A stretch of 5,058 bases of DNA from a bacterium. Its GTDB lineage: Bacteria; Verrucomicrobiota; Verrucomicrobiia; Opitutales; UBA953. The stretch covers positions 1-5,058 of the forward strand of contig RFOO01000101.1 in NCBI GenBank assembly GCA_009926645.1. Direction: 5' to 3'. The position numbers and the translations under genes are program-made. The notes under the pieces are model-generated. The model saw nothing but the letters and a program-made list of their open reading frames with translations. It was not told the origin of the DNA and did no database searches. How positions within the stretch are numbered: position 1 is the stretch's first letter; each line of letters opens with the position of its first letter. Shown here one piece after another: positions 1 to 4,760 of the stretch.

Positions 1-32
1 CCTTGGACCGAAATCGCCGAAGTCGCACTCAT
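1..32 (-). CDS. Possible 5' end of a further minus-strand gene (partial)
   Basis: An ATG at 30-32 on the minus strand overlaps the acylphosphatase stop codon TGA (29-31) in an ATGA arrangement and opens a frame reading MSATSAISVQ before the window ends. The same four-base overlap joins trpC and rsmA in this window, so a coupled downstream gene is plausible. Only ten codons are visible, no Shine-Dalgarno site stands out, and no family can be named. The opposite strand also has an open frame here, ending at a TAA at 37-39, which could instead be the tail of a plus-strand gene. The call rests only on gene spacing. Confidence 0.3.
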   Translation of the reverse strand, partial: MSATSAISVQ

Positions 33-310
33 CGTTTAATGGTAAATTGATTCGTCGTACGAACGCCAGAAAAGTTACGCATATCTACCTGCCGAATATG
101 GCCATCGAGGGCAGTTAAAATACTAACCGTGAAGGCCTCGATTTCGTTTTCCGACCCTTCGACATGAAGGTAAACACGCCCATCAGCCAAATTTTGGACA
201 TAGCCTGTAACATCGTACCCACGTGCGATACCTAAAACTTGGGCACGAAAGCCGACCCCCTGAACATGGCCTGTATACCAAACTTCGCGATGGGAGACAT
301 GGGTTGACAT
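29..310 (-). CDS. acyP: Acylphosphatase
   Basis: Small cytoplasmic enzyme that hydrolyses the carboxyl-phosphate bond of acyl phosphates. From the ATG at 310 the product is 93 residues, the usual size for the family. The signature is complete: GHVQGVGFR at about residues 14-22 forms the phosphate-binding loop with its arginine (Arg22), and GYVQNLADG at 36-44 supplies the catalytic asparagine (Asn40). A second start is possible: an in-frame GTG at 349 adds 13 residues and is preceded by AAGGA (355-359) at a spacing of five bases, a better ribosome site than the GGGGA (321-325) ten bases before the ATG. I prefer the ATG because the added residues (VESLSNIGETVK) lie outside the acylphosphatase fold and family members normally start close to the loop. 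The gene is divergent from tatA, and its stop may overlap a following gene. Family assignment is firm; the exact start is not. Confidence 0.93.
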   Translation of the reverse strand: MSTHVSHREVWYTGHVQGVGFRAQVLGIARGYDVTGYVQNLADGRVYLHVEGSENEIEAFTVSILTALDGHIRQVDMRNFSGVRTTNQFTIKR

Positions 311-367
311 TTTTACGGTTTCCCCGATGTTTGATAGGGATTCAACCACCGCAATCCTTCTTTATCT

Positions 368-652
368 ATGCATCTCCCTCTCGCCGTTCTCGATGCCCCC
401 ATTTTCTGGGCTATTATTGGTATTGGTATTTTACTCTTCGGCGGCTCCAAACTTCCCGAACTTGCTCGTGGTTTAGGTAAGGCGAAGAAAGAATTTAAAA
501 AGGCCTCTGAAGAGGTTGAGGACGAAGTTCGTAGCGCAGTCGAGGAAGACGAACGTCGCCAAGCCCGTCTTCGTCGAATCGAAGAAGAAGAACGCGCCAA
601 GATTCGAGCTCGTATCGAGGAAGAAGAACGCCAAAAAGGAAAACAAAACTAA
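368..652 (+). CDS. tatA: Sec-independent (twin-arginine) translocase subunit TatA/TatE
   Basis: 94-residue TatA-type protein, the subunit that assembles at the inner membrane to pass folded proteins bearing twin-arginine signals. Residues 11-26 (PIFWAIIGIGILLFGG) form the single membrane span. The family hinge FGGSKLPELARGLGKAKKEFKKA follows at about 24-46, ending in the amphipathic helix. Residues 47-94 form a very charged Glu/Arg/Lys helix containing the unit RIEEEER twice at a 12-residue period. The polar Gln or Glu often seen at the start of the TatA span is not obvious; Asp9 is the nearest candidate. No tatC or tatB lies in the window. The sequence before the ATG (TTCTTTATCT) has no Shine-Dalgarno site. 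A strong terminator follows the stop immediately. TatB is less likely because the protein is short and has the TatA/E-type FGGSKLPEL hinge. Confidence 0.93.
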   Translation: MHLPLAVLDAPIFWAIIGIGILLFGGSKLPELARGLGKAKKEFKKASEEVEDEVRSAVEEDERRQARLRRIEEEERAKIRARIEEEERQKGKQN

Positions 653-659
653 TACCTTA

Positions 660-683
660 GGGGCCAAAAGGCCCCTTTTCTTT
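660..683 (+). terminator. Intrinsic terminator after tatA
   Basis: A perfect 6-bp G/C stem, GGGGCC (660-665) with GGCCCC (670-675), closes an AAAA loop and is followed by TTTTCTTT (676-683). An A-T pair at 659/676 can lengthen the stem. It begins eight bases after the tatA stop codon, the expected place for a tatA terminator. It is unusual in ending four bases before the ribE ATG, so it also occupies the whole ribE ribosome-binding region. Confidence 0.85.
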
Positions 684-687
684 GGCC

Positions 688-1278
688 ATGTTTACGGGAT
701 TGGTTCAGGCAACAGGTAAAGTGATCGCACTCGATAAAACCCCTCAGGGTGGTGTGCGATTACAGATTGAATCTACCCTCTTTGAAAAGGTTTCCCCCGG
801 CGCAAGTATCGCGGTCAATGGTTGCTGCCTCACTGTCACCGACCCCCTGCCCTCCCGTGCCACCTTTGATTTACTTGGTACAACTTTGTCGCTGACCAAT
901 CTAGGAAATCTAAAAATAGGTTCTCTGGTTAATCTTGAACCAAGCGTTCGTCCCACTGACCCGATGGGAGGGCATTTTGTTACGGGTCATATCGATGCTT
1001 GTGGAACCATTCTTTTTTGGGGGCCTGACGGCGCCGATTGGAGATTAGACATCAAAGCACCCCCAGCGATTACTCGCTATCTTGTCACGAAAGGCTGTAT
1101 CGCAGTCGATGGAATGTCTTTAACCGTCGCCGAACTACTCCCTGAAGGGTTTCGGATTTGGATTATTCCTCACACCCTAGAAGTAACTAATCTCGCTCAA
1201 CGAAAATCGGGCGATAGGGTTAACTTAGAGGCTGATTTGTTGGCTAAATATACGGAAAAACTTTTAGCTAAAAGCTAA
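688..1278 (+). CDS. ribE: Riboflavin synthase, alpha subunit
   Basis: Catalyses the last step of riboflavin synthesis: two molecules of 6,7-dimethyl-8-ribityllumazine dismutate to riboflavin and a pyrimidinedione. The 196-residue product is of normal length and shows two tandem lumazine-binding barrels. The first opens with the family start MFTGLVQATG and contains NGCCLTV (44-50). The second opens with GGHFVTGHID (94-103) and contains GCIAVDGMSLTV (136-147) and HTLEVTNL (162-169). The ATG at 688 gives the canonical MFTGLV start. A TTG two codons upstream (682) would give MAMFTGLV, and the only AAGG resembling a ribosome site (668-671) lies ten bases before that TTG, inside the terminator hairpin. 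No FMN riboswitch or other rib gene is visible. It ends two bases before the stop of the converging acyltransferase gene. Confidence 0.96.
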   Translation: MFTGLVQATGKVIALDKTPQGGVRLQIESTLFEKVSPGASIAVNGCCLTVTDPLPSRATFDLLGTTLSLTNLGNLKIGSLVNLEPSVRPTDPMGGHFVTGHIDACGTILFWGPDGADWRLDIKAPPAITRYLVTKGCIAVDGMSLTVAELLPEGFRIWIIPHTLEVTNLAQRKSGDRVNLEADLLAKYTEKLLAKS

Positions 1279-1279
1279 A
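1263..1279 (-). terminator. Weak candidate terminator of the minus-strand operon
   Basis: Read on the minus strand, just after the acyltransferase stop (1281-1283), TTTAGC pairs with GCTAAA around a five-base loop. Two bases later comes a run of five T (complement of the A-run at 1256-1260). The stem is only six pairs and A/T-rich, so it would be a weak terminator, and it lies inside the last codons of ribE. On the plus strand no T-run follows the hairpin, so it does not look like a ribE terminator. Confidence 0.35.
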
Positions 1280-1280
1280 G

Positions 1281-1943
1281 TCACGAAAGTTCATTGAGTT
1301 TTTGCTCCACTTCGCGAGCAATGGTCTCGTCACTTTGCCTACGGTCAACCGGAGGAAGCGGAACAAATGTCACTTCAACTTTTGAAAAAGGAAGCGGCAA
1401 ACCAAATCGATCCCAACTTTTAAGGTAAATGGCTCGGTGAAAACGAATACCCAAAATCAAAATAGGCCTTGCCGTCAATTTGGCTAAAGAAACTAGGCCT
1501 AATTTACAGACACGTCTTGGACCTTTGGGGCCATCGGGAGTAATTCCAGCATGGTGACCTTGGCGCACGGCTTTGGTCAGAGCGATAAGTGCCTCTGTAC
1601 CACGACGACTTGAAGAGCCTCGCACGGCGTGAATTCCCATCAACTTAAAAAAGGCAACCAGCCAACCTCCATCGCGACTCGCACTGATCAGTGCAGCAAT
1701 CGGACGCCCGAAAAATCGGTTGCCCACAAGTGAAGCAAGAAAAAGTCGATCATGCCATAAGGCGATAATGTACGGACCCTCACGATCATCGACTTTGGGC
1801 ACCGAACACCGAACACGTAAAGTTGCTAGCCAAAGACGCAAAAACAACGCACAGGGAAAAACCCAAATCCAATGATACCAAGGTACCACTTGAGGTATAT
1901 CGTGTGTCTCGGGTGAATCTGGCGCCACAATGCGATTAATCAA
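1281..1943 (-). CDS. DUF374-type lysophospholipid acyltransferase (LPLAT superfamily)
   Basis: 220-residue protein with the hallmarks of the DUF374 branch of the LPLAT acyltransferases, thought to acylate lipid or lipid-A-like acceptors at the inner membrane; the substrate here cannot be read from sequence. Motifs in order: a hydrophobic segment at about 21-42 that probably anchors it, WHDRLF (63-68) with the likely catalytic His64, SASRDGGW (87-94), RGSSSRRG (108-115), TPDGPKGPRR (135-144), SWDRFGLPLPFS (176-187). The frame opens with TTG at 1943, four bases after a strong hairpin; a GTG at 1928 is the next choice. Neither has a clear Shine-Dalgarno site and no ATG lies near the N-terminus, so the start is unsure. 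It is last in a minus-strand block after the Nudix gene and converges on ribE with two bases between stops. Confidence 0.87.
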   Translation of the reverse strand: MINRIVAPDSPETHDIPQVVPWYHWIWVFPCALFLRLWLATLRVRCSVPKVDDREGPYIIALWHDRLFLASLVGNRFFGRPIAALISASRDGGWLVAFFKLMGIHAVRGSSSRRGTEALIALTKAVRQGHHAGITPDGPKGPRRVCKLGLVSLAKLTARPILILGIRFHRAIYLKSWDRFGLPLPFSKVEVTFVPLPPVDRRQSDETIAREVEQKLNELS

Positions 1944-1947
1944 TAAT

Positions 1948-1975
1948 CTCGGATAAGTTCAAACACTTATCCGAG
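1948..1975. other. Perfect hairpin between the Nudix and acyltransferase genes
   Basis: Inverted repeat: CTCGGATAAGT (1948-1958) and its exact complement ACTTATCCGAG (1965-1975) around the six-base spacer TCAAAC. On the minus-strand transcript the left arm contains the Nudix stop codon (1967-1969), and the hairpin ends four bases before the TTG start of the acyltransferase. It is followed by ATTATTGATTAATCG rather than a T-run, so it is not a typical intrinsic terminator. It could be a partial terminator, an RNA processing or stability element, a control on downstream translation, or a protein-binding palindrome. Confidence 0.7.
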
Positions 1976-2509
1976 GCCGAGAGCACGTCGAATGGCAGGG
2001 CGTTCGAGCAAAAAGAGCAACGGCGTGGCAAAAATTTCCGGTTGCGCCGACGACCATACCTCAATTTCGCGCGGGGTTCGCCATAGAACCGAGTCTACCT
2101 CTGGTTTGTGAAGCCGACAGGTAAAATCACCCCGCAGAAGATAGACACGCACAAACTCATTACCTAAGCGACGGTGTGCCGGAACATAATCAATCTCCCG
2201 CAATTGTTCATTCATGATCGTAATTCCCATCTCTTCCCGAAATTCACGCACAGCTGCCTTGAGGTATGTTTCGCCACTATCCAGATGCCCCGCACAAGAG
2301 GTGCTTATTAGACCAGGGCTATTATCTTTGGCATAAGATCGCCTTTGCAAACAAAGCAGTCCATCAGCACGAAGCCAAAAAATATGTACAGCACGGTGCT
2401 TCAGCCCTTGTTGGTGTATCGCTTCGCGTGAGAGGGAGCCGACCACGCAATCATGATCATCGACGACATCAAAAATTTCTTCTGGAGACTGGCCAATTTC
2501 GTCACGCAT
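1967..2509 (-). CDS. Nudix hydrolase
   Basis: 180-residue Nudix-family protein, expected to cleave a nucleoside-diphosphate-linked or similar diphosphate substrate using divalent metal. The Nudix box is intact at residues 74-96: Gly74, five residues, Glu80, seven residues, then REFREEMGI at 88-96 with the metal-binding glutamates. The N-terminal part (EIFDVVDDHDCVVG, then HRAVHIFWL) resembles the YfcD / plant Nudix-3 / isopentenyl-diphosphate-isomerase-like group. Residues 69-75 (STSCAGH) have a cysteine near, but not at, the place of the isomerase catalytic cysteine, so hydrolase is the safer call and the substrate is unknown. The ATG at 2509 shares one base with the metallopeptidase stop (TAATG) and has GGGA five bases upstream. 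The frame stays open upstream to 2734, but there it only shadows the neighbouring gene. Confidence 0.9.
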   Translation of the reverse strand: MRDEIGQSPEEIFDVVDDHDCVVGSLSREAIHQQGLKHRAVHIFWLRADGLLCLQRRSYAKDNSPGLISTSCAGHLDSGETYLKAAVREFREEMGITIMNEQLREIDYVPAHRRLGNEFVRVYLLRGDFTCRLHKPEVDSVLWRTPREIEVWSSAQPEIFATPLLFLLERPAIRRALGLG

Positions 2510-3234
2510 TATCGTCCCAAATCCATAATCGTATTCCAGCGCTTGGAAAGCTCGCGGTCGTGTTTCTTCCATTCTGGATCCCAATCGGCGAGTTGATTCC
2601 AAAAGCGATTGGAGTGATCCATGTGTCGTCGATGCGCTAACTCGTGAAGAATCACATGGTCGTGAATCAAGGGCGGAAGGAGAATCAGTCGCCAGTTCAG
2701 CGATAAAGTCCCTTGATGAGAGCAAGAACCCCAACGACTAGTCTGATCGCGAACACTAACGGAACCAACCGTAACACCGACTTTTTGTGATAAACGAGCC
2801 ACTGCTAAGGGCAAACCAGTATCCGCCAAACGTCTGGCCACACGAATGGCCGCAGATTCTCGATTATCATCGGGCAACCCAAAAGTAACGACATCCTCCT
2901 CCGTCGCGAAATGCAATCTGGCACGCACACTCGAGGTAATCGAGATGGCGACCAAACGATCATCCAACGTAGCCCAGGGAAATTTAGTGAGATGTTTAAC
3001 AATCGACGGTTGGACTGGACGAGCCTTTGCCACCACCTTCTCCAACCAAGGTAAATGATTATTTAAAAAAGCAATGGCTGCAGCACGGCTGGTATCTGCT
3101 GGATAAGATAATTCAACTCGCGGACCAGGTTTAACGGATAAACGCACCCGACGCGAACGCTCTGAAATCTTAGGCCAAACCGATAAAGGTTTTCCTGCGA
3201 CATGCAAAACAATCGGTGAGTCGGGCGATGACAT
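2509..3234 (-). CDS. YgjP-like zinc metallopeptidase (DUF45 / M48-like)
   Basis: 241-residue protein of the YgjP (DUF45) family of putative zinc peptidases; the physiological substrate of this family is poorly known. The N-terminal half (about 1-115) is a β-rich region with the family's RRVRLSVKPG stretch at 28-37. The C-terminal half has RWGSC (167-171), SLNWRLILLPP (178-188), and the metal site HELAH (197-201) followed by MDHSNRFW (205-212), where His197, His201 and His207 are the expected zinc ligands and Glu198 the catalytic base. No signal peptide is seen, so it should be cytoplasmic. It lies between mazG and the Nudix gene and shares one base with each (TAATG at both ends). No Shine-Dalgarno site precedes its ATG, so its translation probably depends on ribosomes finishing mazG. 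Confidence 0.92.
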   Translation of the reverse strand: MSSPDSPIVLHVAGKPLSVWPKISERSRRVRLSVKPGPRVELSYPADTSRAAAIAFLNNHLPWLEKVVAKARPVQPSIVKHLTKFPWATLDDRLVAISITSSVRARLHFATEEDVVTFGLPDDNRESAAIRVARRLADTGLPLAVARLSQKVGVTVGSVSVRDQTSRWGSCSHQGTLSLNWRLILLPPLIHDHVILHELAHRRHMDHSNRFWNQLADWDPEWKKHDRELSKRWNTIMDLGR

Positions 3235-3893
3235 TAGGATGAGGCATTAAGCCCCTCAGCGTTTTCCTTAACCCGCGAGGTAAATCGTCGCAAAGCAGAA
3301 TCGGGGTCAATCCCTGCATCACGACAAGCCGCCACGAGCCTAAAAAGTTTTTCCCCTGCTTTTTGCTCATCGAGATCCTTTGCTTCACGAGCAATCGACT
3401 CTTTGTTTACGACCGACCCTACGGCTAATTGCTTTTTCTGAATCTGCTTCCATAACTCACGCGCAACCAAAAGGGCATCGAGTGACTTGGGAAGTTGTTT
3501 AAAAAGTGTGGGAGCTGCTGCCCCTTTTTCTCGGGCTTTGATTTGTTCCCATTGCTGAACAACCGCATCCGCCGAACCCAATTTTTGACCACTCCCAAAA
3601 ACATGAGGGTGACGACGAACCATCTTTTCATTCACTTCTTCCGCAACATCGTTAAAAGTAAAATGACCTGCTTCGGCTGCCATTTGCGCATGGAGAGCCA
3701 CATGAAAAAGTAAATCGCCGAGCTCCTCGCGCAGATTTGCCATATCCTTGCGGTCAATCGCCTCTAGAACTTCGGCAACTTCTTCGACGAGGCAGTCACA
3801 AATCGATTGATGATTTTGCGCACGATCCCATGGACAGCCATCGGGGGCACGCAAACGGGCCGTAGTTTCAAGGAGCTTTTGGATACCTGACAT
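3234..3893 (-). CDS. mazG: Nucleoside triphosphate pyrophosphohydrolase MazG
   Basis: Hydrolyses nucleoside triphosphates to monophosphates and pyrophosphate, a cytoplasmic house-cleaning role. From the ATG at 3893 the protein is 219 residues, somewhat shorter than the two-domain E. coli protein. The N-terminal domain is complete: LRAPDGCPWDRAQ (14-26), the EEVAE metal motif (37-41), LREELGDLLFHVALHAQ (54-70) with the EExxD residues, and RRHPHVFG (93-100). The second domain (about 135-219) keeps helical spacing but not the metal residues: EKLFRLV stands where GDLLF would be, and the preceding EE pair is lost. The frame extends to a TTG at 3947 with a weak GGA upstream. I prefer the ATG because only a few residues normally precede LR.P.GCPWD, although no ribosome site is seen before it. 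First gene of the minus-strand block, divergent from trpC. Confidence 0.95.
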   Translation of the reverse strand: MSGIQKLLETTARLRAPDGCPWDRAQNHQSICDCLVEEVAEVLEAIDRKDMANLREELGDLLFHVALHAQMAAEAGHFTFNDVAEEVNEKMVRRHPHVFGSGQKLGSADAVVQQWEQIKAREKGAAAPTLFKQLPKSLDALLVARELWKQIQKKQLAVGSVVNKESIAREAKDLDEQKAGEKLFRLVAACRDAGIDPDSALRRFTSRVKENAEGLNASS

Positions 3894-3968
3894 AGGCACG
3901 ATGGAGTGGCTTATCGAACGAGAGTCAAAACGATTGCCAGAACTCAATAGCTTGTTTCCGTAGGGGGG
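3894..3968. promoter_or_regulatory. Divergent intergenic region, mazG / trpC
   Basis: These 75 bases separate the preferred mazG ATG from the trpC start and must hold the upstream signals for both directions, unless mazG starts at TTG 3947, leaving 21 bases. On the minus strand a TTGACT resembling a -35 hexamer is present, but no -10 lies at a suitable distance. On the plus strand TTGCCA (3934-3939) also lacks a good -10. No operator-like inverted repeat or trp attenuator (leader peptide with Trp codons plus terminator) is visible. A run of seven G (3963-3969) ends in the trpC start codon. The regulatory assignment is by position only. Confidence 0.35.
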
Positions 3969-4760
3969 GTGGACAAGTTAACGGAAATCATGAACGCCAA
4001 ACGTAAGGAAATAGCCCCTTACGCTCGTCCGGTTACAGAAGCCGAGCTAGCCGTCTTCGCCCAACGCACCCTACCCCTAGGCTTTCGTGCCTCGTTACTG
4101 AACCCCCATCGCCTTACCATCATCGCTGAAGTGAAGAGAGCCTCACCCAGTGTTGGTGATATTGCCCACGCCATTAATGCCGTCGACCAAGCTCGACTCT
4201 ATGCCGATGCTGGAGCCGACTGCCTCTCCGTTTTAACTGAGTCGCAGTATTTCAAGGGACAACTTCAAGATTTGATTTCCGTAGTCCAAGATCAGGCTCT
4301 TCGATCCAAGCCCCTGCCCTGCATTCGCAAAGACTTCATGGTACACCCGTACCAAGTCTTAGAGGCTGCCCAAGCGGGAGCTCGCTGTATTCTCATCATC
4401 GTGCGCGGATTAACGGATGACGAAATTCGCCCGCTGCACCACGCTGCGCAAATTGCAGGGTTGGATGTTTTATTCGAAGTTCACGATGAAGCTGAATTGG
4501 AACGTGCATTGAAGCATAACCCTACGATGGTTGGAGTAAATAACCGCAATCTTTCGACTTTCCAAATCGACCTTTCTTTTGCCGAACGCGTGCTTCCGCA
4601 AATGCCTTCCCACATTTTAAAAGTAGCAGAAAGTGGTATTAAGACCGTGGACGATGCTCGACGCATGCGTCAAGCAGGAGCTCAAGCCTTGCTCGTCGGG
4701 GAATCGCTTATGCGATCCCCCAATCCTCAAGCACTTTTATCTGCTTTTCGAGAAGTATGA
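3969..4760 (+). CDS. trpC: Indole-3-glycerol-phosphate synthase
   Basis: Closes the indole ring in tryptophan synthesis, converting 1-(2-carboxyphenylamino)-1-deoxyribulose 5-phosphate to indole-3-glycerol phosphate with loss of CO2 and water. The 263-residue TIM-barrel protein is of normal length and keeps the active-site set: AEVKRASPS (53-61) with Glu54 and Lys56, RKDF (120-123) with Lys121, FEVHDEAEL (169-177) with Glu170, VNNRNL (190-195), VAESGI (219-224) with Glu221 and Ser222, and the phosphate loop VGESLM (243-248). The lysine usual in the SPSKG loop is valine here (SPSVG, 59-63). The GTG at 3969 is chosen because LTEIMNAKRKEI matches the family's N-terminal helix; the next start, ATG at 3990, would remove part of it. 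No other trp gene is in the window. Its stop overlaps the rsmA start. Confidence 0.96.
   Translation: MDKLTEIMNAKRKEIAPYARPVTEAELAVFAQRTLPLGFRASLLNPHRLTIIAEVKRASPSVGDIAHAINAVDQARLYADAGADCLSVLTESQYFKGQLQDLISVVQDQALRSKPLPCIRKDFMVHPYQVLEAAQAGARCILIIVRGLTDDEIRPLHHAAQIAGLDVLFEVHDEAELERALKHNPTMVGVNNRNLSTFQIDLSFAERVLPQMPSHILKVAESGIKTVDDARRMRQAGAQALLVGESLMRSPNPQALLSAFREV

Noticed and set aside
1..39. Plus-strand open frame from base 1 to TAA at 37-39 (PWTEIAEVALIV), possibly the tail of a gene.
   Set aside because: Twelve codons with no recognisable motif; the minus-strand ATGA overlap at the same place fits the coding direction of the neighbour slightly better. Neither can be proved from this window.
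311..367. Promoter hexamers for tatA (TTTACG with GATAGG).
   Set aside because: Spacing of 15 bases and poor match to a -10 element; not supportable as a feature.
1943..1970. Possible tiny leader peptide (GTG after the Nudix TAA, reading VFELIRDY then TGA) across the hairpin.
   Set aside because: Eight codons with no ribosome site and no regulatory codon run; no evidence beyond an open frame.
1967..2509. Isopentenyl-diphosphate delta-isomerase for the Nudix gene.
   Set aside because: The canonical Nudix box is intact and the cysteine in STSCAGH is displaced by one residue from the isomerase catalytic cysteine; the pattern fits Nudix hydrolases of the YfcD/Nudix-3 group better.
2266..2640. 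124-codon plus-strand open frame opposite the Nudix and metallopeptidase genes.
   Set aside because: No recognisable domain and it is antisense to two well-supported genes; treated as a shadow frame.
2510..2734. N-terminal extension of the Nudix frame up to 2734.
   Set aside because: It lies wholly inside the metallopeptidase gene in another frame, has no Nudix-like content, and the ATG at 2509 gives a normal family N-terminus.
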